Below, piece after piece: positions 1 to 6,200 of a stretch of 9,983 bases of DNA. The DNA is from QQUD01 sp039029915 (GTDB lineage: Bacteria; Chloroflexota; Anaerolineae; Promineifilales; Promineifilaceae). Within the stretch, counting starts at the first letter, position 1; every line of letters starts with the position of its first letter. Both the position numbers and the translations under genes were made by a program. The notes beneath the pieces are model-generated. The model was not told where the DNA came from. It was given only the letters and a program-made list of their open reading frames with translations, and made no database searches. The stretch is from positions 1 to 9,983 of the forward strand of contig JBCCFD010000293.1 of assembly GCA_039029915.1 (NCBI GenBank), given 5' to 3'.

Positions 1-293
1 AAGGTTTGATTATTGAAATCTTACTCACGTTCTTCTTGGTTAATGCGATCTTCAACACGGCCGTATCGGGTAAAGCGGGCAATCTTGCGCCTGTTGCCAT
101 TGGTTTAACGTTGACCTTCAGTATCTTGATGGGTGGACCTTTAACAGGTGCTTCGCTCAATCCCGCCCGTACACTCGGCCCAGCCATCGTTTCTGGCAAT
201 TTTTCAGACGTATGGGTTTATATTGTAGGTCCCTTAATAGGTGGCGGCCTGGCGGCTCTTCTTTACACAGGGCTGCTTAAACCCTCAAAATAA
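1..293 (+). CDS. Aquaporin (MIP family) channel, C-terminal part
   Basis: This is the 3' end of a membrane channel gene whose 5' part lies outside the window; the first complete codon is at position 3. About 96 residues remain, covering roughly the last three transmembrane segments. The second pore-lining box Asn-Pro-Ala is encoded at 159-167 and is followed by Arg, the residue that belongs to the selectivity filter, in the context GASLNPARTLGPA. Thr follows NPAR where glycerol facilitators usually have Asp, which points to a water channel (AqpZ/aquaporin type). That reading is based on family knowledge. The C-terminus ends a few residues after the last hydrophobic helix, as is normal. A copy of the ACGGCCGT palindrome lies at 57-64 in frame, encoding Thr-Ala-Val. 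A strong hairpin follows 34 bases after the stop. A TTG at 6 could be read as a start but would remove half of the channel, so the gene is treated as cut by the window edge. Confidence 0.9.
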   Translation, partial: GLIIEILLTFFLVNAIFNTAVSGKAGNLAPVAIGLTLTFSILMGGPLTGASLNPARTLGPAIVSGNFSDVWVYIVGPLIGGGLAALLYTGLLKPSK

Positions 294-327
294 CCGACCC
301 TAGATTCTGTTCATAGGAATAAAAATA

Positions 328-359
328 CAAACAGCCTACTCAAACGAGTAGGCTGTTTG
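328..359. terminator. Strong hairpin, probable bidirectional terminator
   Basis: A perfect 14-bp inverted repeat (arms 328-341 and 346-359) with a 4-base loop lies 34 bases past the aquaporin stop. On the plus strand the stem ends in three T and no longer T-run follows. On the minus strand the stem is followed by a T-rich stretch (complement of 321-327). It can therefore stop the plus-strand aquaporin transcript and the minus-strand transcript of the permease operon. Terminator function is inferred from structure and position between converging genes. Confidence 0.75.
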
Positions 360-469
360 CGTAACCATGTTCACTGCTTTGTGTGGAAACCCCTAACCAC
401 ACTGGTCATAACAAACCTGCGTTTGCTATGGGAGAGGAGGAACATTATGATGGTTTTATATTATCATAG

Positions 470-507
470 GGTCAATAAAATGTCAATAAAGTGTCATAAT
501 AGTGACA
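470..507. repeat. TGTCA half-sites phased at 11 bp
   Basis: TGTCA occurs at 481-485 and 492-496, its inverse TGACA at 503-507, and a near copy GGTCA at 470-474. All four are exactly 11 bp apart. Looked at differently, GTCAATAAA occurs at 471-479 and 482-490, with a degenerate third copy at 493-501. Spacing of one helical turn is typical of protein-binding arrays, but no gene starts here: the array lies just past the stop of the downstream permease gene. Function unknown. Confidence 0.5.
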
Positions 508-511
508 TTTT
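477..511 (-). terminator. Possible terminator hairpin after the permease operon
   Basis: A 9-bp perfect inverted repeat (477-485 and 503-511) with a 17-base loop begins 7 bases after the stop codon of the DppC-type gene. On the minus strand the 3' arm ends in four T and continues A/T-rich. The long loop and the lack of a clean T-run make this a weak terminator. It overlaps the phased TGTCA array, so the symmetry may instead reflect protein binding. Confidence 0.35.
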
Positions 512-517
512 GGTTGT

Positions 518-1495
518 TTATAGCTTTAGCCGTGGGTCTAAAGCGTCCCTAAGTCCATCACCAAGGTAGTTAAATGCGAGCACTGTGATGAAGATCATCA
601 CGCCTGGAATTAATGCCTTCCATGGGGCAGTAAACATATCTTTTTGCACGTCTTGAAGCATGTTGCCCCAAGTGGCAACGGGTTGTTGAATGCCAAATCC
701 TAAGAAACTTAGAGATGACTCAGCTAAGATAACGAGGCCTAAATTAAGCGTTGCGTTCACAATAATGGGTGGAATCGCATTGGGCATCATATGTTTCGTA
801 ATAATTTTTATATCTGAAAGCCCAAGTGCCTTTGAAGCTTCTGTAAATTCTTGATTTCTTAAACTCAACACCATGCCTCGTGATAACCGGCATGACCCCG
901 TCCAGCCTAAGCCGGTTAAGATAGCAATTAGCACAACGGCTTGGCTCCATTCAGGTGGTATCGCCTCAATGTTAAAATCTCTAAAAAACGCAGACAGGAC
1001 GAGCAGTAAAGGCAGTGTCGGTAGAATAATGATGAATTCAACCAATCTTTGAATGAATGAATCAACCCAACCGCCGTAATATCCTGAAACTGCACCTAAG
1101 AAAGTACCAAATGTTTCCGATAGAATCGTTACAGAAAAGGCGATAACCAAGGAAAGCTGACCCGCTACCAGTAGCCGAAACAGTATGTCACGACCCAATT
1201 CATCGGTCCCCAGCGGATGCGTGCTTGAAGGCGCCGCGTTGCGAGAGAGTAAATCTTGCGTGTCCCTTGTGTAGGTTAGGTATTCACCTTTTGAAACATT
1301 GTAATAGGTGAAATTTTGCATAATTAAAGGGCCAATCCCAACAATCAAAATTAGAACTGCTAAGAAGAATAAACTCATCGTTGCCAGCCGATGCCGCCGG
1401 AGACGAGTCCAGTAAATCTTAAGCATCGACTCAGGTTTGGTTGTAAATTGCGCATCTTCTTGGAGCGCATCAAGGTTAATTTGAGTAACGGTCAT
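518..1495 (-). CDS. ABC transporter permease, DppC/OppC family
   Basis: A 325-residue inner-membrane permease subunit of the peptide/nickel/oligopeptide ABC importer class. The first transmembrane helix is at about residues 40-60, followed by a short periplasmic stretch. Then comes the family signature HPLGTDELGRD at 93-103, which opens the transport domain. The EAA loop that docks on the ATPase lies at about 217-239 (FTEASKALGLSD onward), ESSLSFLGFG is at 259-268, and the protein ends in the usual DPRLK. Length is normal for the family. The start is well supported: a GGAGG ribosome site (complement of 1502-1506) sits 6 bases before the ATG. Only 17 bases separate it from the DppB-type gene upstream, so the two are co-transcribed. 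No substrate-binding protein or ATPase gene adjoins it, so the substrate cannot be stated; peptides are the commonest cargo of this family. No ACGGCCGT palindrome occurs in it. Confidence 0.92.
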   Translation of the reverse strand: MTVTQINLDALQEDAQFTTKPESMLKIYWTRLRRHRLATMSLFFLAVLILIVGIGPLIMQNFTYYNVSKGEYLTYTRDTQDLLSRNAAPSSTHPLGTDELGRDILFRLLVAGQLSLVIAFSVTILSETFGTFLGAVSGYYGGWVDSFIQRLVEFIIILPTLPLLLVLSAFFRDFNIEAIPPEWSQAVVLIAILTGLGWTGSCRLSRGMVLSLRNQEFTEASKALGLSDIKIITKHMMPNAIPPIIVNATLNLGLVILAESSLSFLGFGIQQPVATWGNMLQDVQKDMFTAPWKALIPGVMIFITVLAFNYLGDGLRDALDPRLKL

Positions 1496-1512
1496 TTGGA
1501 GCCTCCAACCTT

Positions 1513-2700
1513 TTATTCAAAACGAATGCGTGGGTCAATAATGGTATAAAGCACATCCCCAATTAGCGTCGCAATAACAACTAGAATGGCTGTAATAAAG
1601 AGCAAGGCCATAACGATTGGCCAATCATTAAACTGGAGCGCGTCAAAGAAGAGTCGACCCATACCGGGGTAATTAAAGATAGTTTCTGTGACGATTGCCC
1701 CACCAAAAATCTGCGGGATTTGGAAAACCACAATCGTAACCAGAGGAATAAGTGCATTTCGAGCGGCGTGTTTGACGATAACAACAATCTCGCGCACCCC
1801 TTTTGACCGGGCAGTTCGGACATAATCGAGACGCAGCACTTCAAGCATTGAGCCACGCATAAACCGACTCCAAGTGGCCAGATAAAGGAGTGTCAAAACG
1901 GAGACCGGCAAGACGAGGTGAATGATGCGGTCCATAAAGCTTTTTGGTTCGATACCTAGCACATCTTGAATACTGCCCGGTAAAACACGGACCGTAAACA
2001 CATCCCCAGTTGGAAAATAAGGGAGACCCCATTCTCTAAATTGCAGACCGAAGAAAATAATGACTAGAAGCCCGAACCAAAAGACAGGCATTGCAATGCC
2101 AAAGAAGCTAAAGGTTGTTACGGCATAATCCAGGGTAGAGTATTGACGCACAGCAGAGATTATGCCAATGGGTACTGCGATTAGTAGAGACACAACAGCA
2201 ACTGAAGCCATTAGGATAACTGTGTTTGAAACTCGGCTGCCGATGACAGTGGTGACTTGCTGCCCACTGGCCAATGACCAAGATTCACCCCAATCCCAGC
2301 GGATAATGCCTCTGTTGCACGGTGCAGGCTTCCCTGGGTCTGAATTCGCGTTTGTGCCTCCAGCGTCATCACAAGTTGGTGATTGATAATCCCGCCAGGT
2401 GCCAGAGAATAACAGCTGATTGTTTAAATCGGGGTGTCCTAATAAATTACCTAGATCATCAACCCAATCTTCGCCGAATAACCAGATGGCATAGGAAAGG
2501 ACAAGCGGCTTATTTAAACCAAGAGAGCGCTCTAGGCGGGCGATTTCGGCTTCGCCAAGGCGCGTCCTTAAATCCCCATTTTGATTTAAGCCAGAAGTTG
2601 GCCCGCCAGGTGCCGCATTTAGTAGAAAAAATATCGCAAGTGTGGCGATGAAAACGACAAGCACCATTTGAATGGTTCGTCTTAGTAAGTAATTTGCCAT
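1513..2700 (-). CDS. ABC transporter permease, DppB/OppB family
   Basis: A 395-residue inner-membrane permease, the partner of the DppC-type protein encoded just downstream; the two form the heterodimeric channel. Transmembrane helix 1 is at about residues 9-28, and further helices fill about 160-220, 260-280, 318-345 and 365-390. The EAA loop (DYVRTARSKGV onward) is at about 292-318, followed by VTETIFNYPGMGRL near 337-350, and the C-terminus is DPRIRFE, all characteristic of the family. It is longer than typical DppB proteins (about 305-340 residues) because of a polar segment at about 71-140 between helix 1 and the transport domain. That segment holds two cysteines (110, 128) in a Gly/Asp/Pro-rich stretch, probably periplasmic. 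An AAAGGA ribosome site (complement of 2711-2716) precedes the ATG by 10 bases. It is first in the operon and divergent from the STAND regulator at 2906. Confidence 0.92.
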   Translation of the reverse strand: MANYLLRRTIQMVLVVFIATLAIFFLLNAAPGGPTSGLNQNGDLRTRLGEAEIARLERSLGLNKPLVLSYAIWLFGEDWVDDLGNLLGHPDLNNQLLFSGTWRDYQSPTCDDAGGTNANSDPGKPAPCNRGIIRWDWGESWSLASGQQVTTVIGSRVSNTVILMASVAVVSLLIAVPIGIISAVRQYSTLDYAVTTFSFFGIAMPVFWFGLLVIIFFGLQFREWGLPYFPTGDVFTVRVLPGSIQDVLGIEPKSFMDRIIHLVLPVSVLTLLYLATWSRFMRGSMLEVLRLDYVRTARSKGVREIVVIVKHAARNALIPLVTIVVFQIPQIFGGAIVTETIFNYPGMGRLFFDALQFNDWPIVMALLFITAILVVIATLIGDVLYTIIDPRIRFE

Positions 2701-2834
2701 GTGATTTGATTCCTTTCTAGGTCATCGAAAAGCTCGAAAGCATGTCAGTTTTGGGAAATTTCTTTCTGATTGACCTGTATCCTTGCTTATAGGCTAAGTT
2801 TAGGGATAAAAAGGGGTATTTTCTGGAGAATATT

Positions 2835-2855
2835 CGTATCAATTCCGTATCAATT
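2835..2855. promoter_or_regulatory. Tandem 10-bp direct repeat upstream of the STAND gene
   Basis: CGTATCAATT occurs at 2835-2844 and again at 2846-2855, a period of 11 bp, ending 12 bases before the putative -35 box of the STAND gene. Two identical boxes one helical turn apart beside a promoter look like a regulator binding site. The position in the 205-base gap between divergent genes would let one protein act on both the STAND gene and the permease operon. The binding protein is unknown; the STAND protein with its own HTH is one candidate. Confidence 0.5.
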
Positions 2856-2867
2856 TGGTTATTTTGC

Positions 2868-2896
2868 TTTAGATTCCCCTTTTAAAATGTTATATT
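2868..2896 (+). promoter_or_regulatory. Putative promoter of the STAND gene, extended -10
   Basis: A TATATT -10 box at 2891-2896 is preceded by TG at 2888-2889 with one base between (extended -10). A 4/6 -35 match, TTTAGA, is at 2868-2873 with 17-bp spacing. Transcription would begin around 2903, only about three bases before the ATG at 2906, giving an essentially leaderless mRNA. A GAGG at 2899-2902 lies just 3 bases before the ATG, too close for normal ribosome-site spacing, and would be upstream of this predicted start. Confidence 0.5.
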
Positions 2897-2905
2897 AAGA
2901 GGAAT

Positions 2906-5377
2906 ATGAGTGATTCTTTCCAATTTGCAGATTTATTAGGCGAGTTTGTAGGGCGGTCTGGATATACCTCAGGCCAACTTTCAAAACTATCCTCAATTCC
3001 TAAGCCAACGATTGTTAACTGGTTGGAAGGGCGCGTTCGAAAACCGCGTGGGGTAGAGGATCTGCTGTTATTGGCATCAGCTTTACATCTAAGCGAAAAG
3101 GAAACAACACGACTTCTAAACAGCGCTGGACATCCGTCCGTAGGCAATTTGCGAAACACGGCCGTTTCTACCAGCAACAAAGTTCTCCTTCAGCATCTCA
3201 GCCAGTTTGAGGTGCCAGCGGCACCTAACAGACACATCCCCTTTCAAGCGTTTGCGGATATTGCTACCTTCGTAGGCCGCCAACAAGAGCTAAATACGAT
3301 TTACAATCTTTTTACTTCACAGCGAACGCCTAAATTTGTTAGCATTCAGGGTATGGGTGGGGTTGGCAAAACAGCCCTCGCCATTCATATTGCCCATCAG
3401 ATGCGCCATACGTTTACTGATGGTGTGCTGTGGGCCAAAGTGAGTCAATCGGATACGTCAGCCATTTTATATGCCTTTGCCGCCGCTTATGATACTGACG
3501 TGGGGCATCTTTCAGATCCAATTATTCGAAGCCAAGCCGTGCGTGATTTACTGGCCAATAAGAATGTGCTGCTTATCTTGGATGATGTAGAGTCATCAGC
3601 TCAGATTGCACCACTGTTACCGCCGGCGCTCAAAGGAGCCGTAATTTGGACGACGCGGCGACAAGATTTAGCGATTTTTAATCAGGCAGTACAGATTCAG
3701 CTTCAGCCATTTACAGCGGGACAATCAGAATCAATTGCGCTTTTTACCAAGGTTTTGGGTGAAGAGAAAGTTGAAAAGGAACGGCCGTGTTTTGACCAGA
3801 TTAGCCATATCCTTGGACACTTACCTTTAGCAATAAATATTGCCGCCTCCCGTTTAGCCTACGAACCAGGCTGGACAGCTCAAGAATTTTTAGACACATT
3901 ACAGCAAGAAACCCCCGTGATAGAGGAATTAAAATTTGACTCTCACGACATTCAGCTCTCTTTTTTAACTAGCTATGAGCGGCTTGATGAAAAATTAAAG
4001 AATGCGTTTCAAAGCTTAATCATATTTGGGGCAAACGATTTTTCAGCGCAGGCATGTGCGGAAATATTTGGTTTGCCGCTTACAAAAATGAAAAGGCACC
4101 TGCGTCAGCTTCATGGTCTTTCCTTGATTCTAGTCGGTAACCATCAAGAGCTAAGCGAATCTAGATATTTACTTCACGCATTAATTCGTGATTTTCTCTC
4201 CTATCATGATGTAGATATGTACAGCGAGCCTTTCGCTAAATTTTATCTGCAGCTAGTGCGGTCAGAATCTAACAACTTTTTACGCTTCAAGCAGGAGTAT
4301 CCACTGTTGCTGAATAGCCTGACAATCTTTGAAGAGCAGAGCTCGTATTTAGAGCTGACACAGCTGACTAACATACTGTTCACCTATTGGGAAGCGATCG
4401 GTGAATTTCAATTGGCTCAGATATGGCTTGAAAAATGCTTGAAATATCAGATAGACAATCAGCCATTCTTAAATGAGCAGGTGAAAATAATTTTTAATCT
4501 AGGTCGCCTGCAGGAGCGTTTAGGGAACTCAATTGAGGCGGAATCCTACTATGGTGATGCCTTAATTAAAGTGCGTCAGCTTGATTTAATTTTTGAACAT
4601 AGTCATATTTTAAGGCGGTTGGGTGTGCTGGCCGCCCAAAGAAGTGACTTTGTGTTAGCCGAGGCCTACTACAAAGAGGGAATTCAGCTGGCACGCAGGA
4701 TTAATGGTGGTAATCCGGTTAGCGACTTTTTACGGGGTTTAGGGGTGCAGGCGTATATGATGGGTCAGTTTGCAAAAGCGGAATCTTTTTATGAGGAAGG
4801 GTTGGCGCTGATGCATTTAGATCGAGAACAGATACGCCAGCCATATGGTGAAATCGGCCGTATTTGGGGTTTGGGAACAGTGGCTGTTGAGCAGGGTGAT
4901 TTTGAGCATGCTGAAAAATACTTTGAAATGGCGCTCTCGCTTGCCCATCAACTTGGTCATCAAAAAAGAATTATTCGACTGTTACGCAGTATTGCAGAAC
5001 TCCAAAAATTTAAAAACGAACTTAATAAAGCAAAGATAAGTTTAGAGAAAGCCTTGAACATTGCGGCCGAAATTGGGGTTAAATGGCAAGAGGCCCGAAT
5101 AGCGGGGGAAGTTGGCGAGATTGAGCTAGCGATTGATTCATCTGATTTTGGTGAAAGCAATTTTAAAAGACAGTATGAACTTGCTCGAATTTTGCAAAGC
5201 CCCGAGATGGTTGGGGTGGCAACATTTGGGTTAGCGCGTGTTAATCTACAACAAAACAATCAAGATATGGCAATCCATTATGCATCCCAAAGCTTAGATG
5301 CCTTCTTATCCATTGGTCATGAATCAGTCCAAGTGCTCACGAATTGGATCACAGAACATCATTCAACAGTGACTTAA
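2906..5377 (+). CDS. STAND ATPase regulator: HTH, NB-ARC, TPR repeats
   Basis: An 823-residue cytosolic signalling ATPase. Residues about 8-75 form a helix-turn-helix domain of the XRE-like type (recognition region near 21-45). NB-ARC starts with VGRQQEL at 123-129 and has a Walker A P-loop GMGGVGKT at 149-156. Walker B is VLLILDD at 221-227, the arginine-containing WTTRR is at 248-252, and the GxP motif GHLPLAI is at 304-310. A winged-helix-like segment (about 345-430) follows. About seven TPR-like units start near 530, 570, 610, 654, 694, 734 and 774. Their roughly 40-residue spacing is longer than canonical 34-residue TPRs and is common in large TPR regulators. By family knowledge, ligand or protein binding to the TPRs would trigger ATP-dependent oligomerisation; the HTH implies transcription control. 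All catalytic motifs look intact. It is divergent from the permease operon, which it may regulate. An N-terminal HTH, rather than a nuclease or other toxic effector, argues against an antiphage role. Confidence 0.92.
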   Translation: MSDSFQFADLLGEFVGRSGYTSGQLSKLSSIPKPTIVNWLEGRVRKPRGVEDLLLLASALHLSEKETTRLLNSAGHPSVGNLRNTAVSTSNKVLLQHLSQFEVPAAPNRHIPFQAFADIATFVGRQQELNTIYNLFTSQRTPKFVSIQGMGGVGKTALAIHIAHQMRHTFTDGVLWAKVSQSDTSAILYAFAAAYDTDVGHLSDPIIRSQAVRDLLANKNVLLILDDVESSAQIAPLLPPALKGAVIWTTRRQDLAIFNQAVQIQLQPFTAGQSESIALFTKVLGEEKVEKERPCFDQISHILGHLPLAINIAASRLAYEPGWTAQEFLDTLQQETPVIEELKFDSHDIQLSFLTSYERLDEKLKNAFQSLIIFGANDFSAQACAEIFGLPLTKMKRHLRQLHGLSLILVGNHQELSESRYLLHALIRDFLSYHDVDMYSEPFAKFYLQLVRSESNNFLRFKQEYPLLLNSLTIFEEQSSYLELTQLTNILFTYWEAIGEFQLAQIWLEKCLKYQIDNQPFLNEQVKIIFNLGRLQERLGNSIEAESYYGDALIKVRQLDLIFEHSHILRRLGVLAAQRSDFVLAEAYYKEGIQLARRINGGNPVSDFLRGLGVQAYMMGQFAKAESFYEEGLALMHLDREQIRQPYGEIGRIWGLGTVAVEQGDFEHAEKYFEMALSLAHQLGHQKRIIRLLRSIAELQKFKNELNKAKISLEKALNIAAEIGVKWQEARIAGEVGEIELAIDSSDFGESNFKRQYELARILQSPEMVGVATFGLARVNLQQNNQDMAIHYASQSLDAFLSIGHESVQVLTNWITEHHSTVT

Positions 5378-5463
5378 GTATCATTGAAATAAGGATTGGT
5401 TAAGGTGAGAGTATAGAAAAGCAGTGCGCAATTTCCTTTTGACCGGACAATCCTATATTATGC

Positions 5464-5509
5464 GAAAACTAAAAAATCTTGAAAAAGAACCGCTGAACTT
5501 TTAGTTTTC
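5464..5509. repeat. 11-bp inverted repeat between STAND and response regulator genes
   Basis: GAAAACTAAAA at 5464-5474 is the exact reverse complement of TTTTAGTTTTC at 5499-5509, with a 24-base gap. It starts 86 bases past the STAND stop and ends just upstream of the response-regulator promoter. The A/T-only core and absence of a following T-run make it a poor terminator. An operator, or a weak transcript end for the STAND gene, is possible. Confidence 0.4.
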
Positions 5510-5516
5510 ACCGAGT

Positions 5517-5565
5517 AAATTTCACATTGTCGACCTGTATAATTTCAAGATATCCTGTGAAATTT
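5517..5565 (+). promoter_or_regulatory. Response-regulator promoter framed by a 10-bp inverted repeat
   Basis: A consensus TATAAT lies at 5538-5543, about 32 bases before the ATG at 5575, with no convincing -35 box at the right distance. The -10 is framed by a perfect 10-bp inverted repeat, AAATTTCACA at 5517-5526 and TGTGAAATTT at 5556-5565. A further direct copy of the core AATTTCA at 5541-5547 overlaps the -10. A missing -35 with symmetric sites around the -10 suggests regulated expression, by an activator or a looping repressor. This is inference from sequence symmetry. Confidence 0.5.
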
Positions 5566-5574
5566 GCCTAAAAA

Positions 5575-5964
5575 ATGAATGATGTAATGGTAGAGAAAAA
5601 AAAATTAGTGCTTATTGTAGATGATGAACCCATGATCCGGCTTTTGTTAAACCAGCTGTTGCAAATGGATGGTTACTCAGTTGAAGAGGCAAAAGACGGG
5701 GCAGACGCTGTTGGGAAAGCAAAAACTTTAAAACCCGACATTATTGTAATGGATTATATGATGCCACAATTAGATGGTATTAGTGCGTGTAAAGAAATTA
5801 ATGAAACCCCCGAAACATCTGATGTTCCAATTATTATGCTTTCGGCCAATTCAAAACCTGAATTAGTCAAGCAATCACAGGAAGCAGGCGCCGAACTATT
5901 TCTTGATAAGTCCAACAATATCCCCACGGGATTAACGGACGCGATTAAGAAATTGCTCGATTAG
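5575..5964 (+). CDS. Single-domain response regulator (CheY/Spo0F-like receiver)
   Basis: A 129-residue soluble protein that is only a receiver domain, with no DNA-binding or enzymatic output domain. The full active site is present: acidic pair Asp16-Asp17 in LIVDDEP, phospho-acceptor Asp60 in VMDYMMPQLDG, Ser90 after the fourth strand, and Lys112 in LFLDKS, with Phe109 as the switch aromatic. By family knowledge it would accept phosphate from a histidine kinase and act through protein contacts, as CheY or Spo0F do. No kinase is encoded in the window, so it is an orphan here. No ribosome site is visible; four ATGs crowd 5575-5589 and the in-frame ATG at 5587 is an equally good start, giving a protein four residues shorter. 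An A9 run at 5596-5604 encodes the Lys triplet right after. It lies 197 bases after the STAND gene, with its own -10 and its own terminator, so it is probably transcribed separately. Confidence 0.93.
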   Translation: MNDVMVEKKKLVLIVDDEPMIRLLLNQLLQMDGYSVEEAKDGADAVGKAKTLKPDIIVMDYMMPQLDGISACKEINETPETSDVPIIMLSANSKPELVKQSQEAGAELFLDKSNNIPTGLTDAIKKLLD

Positions 5965-5997
5965 TATCTCTTTAAAGTTCAAATAAAAAAAGAATAA

Positions 5998-6028
5998 AAA
6001 AAGCCTGTCTATTACAGACAGGCTTTTT
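5998..6028. terminator. Intrinsic terminator, probably bidirectional
   Basis: A perfect 13-bp stem (5998-6010 with 6016-6024 plus the T-run to 6028) and 5-base loop, ending in five T. It starts 33 bases past the response-regulator stop. On the minus strand the A-rich region 5981-6002 gives a T-rich tail, so it can also end the MurE transcript, which converges from the right 173 bases away. Its stem starts with the same AGCCT as the hairpin at 328-359. Confidence 0.9.
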
Positions 6029-6200
6029 CAGGTAATGTTAAATCCGAGACTGTGGTCACTACCTTGACCTTTACCGGGTTGATCAGTCGCGTTTCTCGTG
6101 CCAGTTTGGGGGGAGGGGTCGTCTCGAATTTATACCGGCAAAGGCTAGTTTTTATTTTAAACGATAATTTTTAAAATTCAACCTCGTTTTCATGTTTCCT
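6029..6200. other. Intergenic region with no recognised gene
   Basis: The 172 bases between the terminator and the MurE stop hold no coding frame I can support. Visible items are a G6-A-G4 run at 6108-6118 and a 6-bp inverted repeat CGAGAC/GTCTCG (6045-6050 and 6121-6126). The segment 6040-6130 is richer in G+C than its A/T-rich right end (6141-6190). A structured RNA or a decayed gene is possible, but nothing matches a family I know. Confidence 0.4.

Noticed and set aside
357..569. 70-codon plus-strand frame from 357
   Set aside because: Its first codon is not ATG and lies inside the terminator hairpin, and its end is antisense to the permease gene. Only the internal ATG at 447 with its ribosome site deserved mention.
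2162..2651. Plus-strand frames inside the DppB-type gene
   Set aside because: They are antisense to a well-supported membrane protein gene and encode no recognisable motif.
2906..5377. STAND ATPase as an antiphage (Avs-like) defence protein
   Set aside because: The N-terminal domain is a helix-turn-helix, not a nuclease, protease or membrane effector. The neighbours are transport and signalling genes with no other defence gene nearby.
5575..5964. Response regulator as part of a two-component pair with the STAND gene
   Set aside because: The STAND protein has no histidine-kinase or phosphotransfer domain, and the 197-base gap with a separate -10 box argues against one operon.
6029..6200. tRNA or riboswitch in the gap after the response regulator
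   Set aside because: The CGAGAC/GTCTCG pair is 70 bases apart and I could not build a cloverleaf or any known riboswitch core between them.
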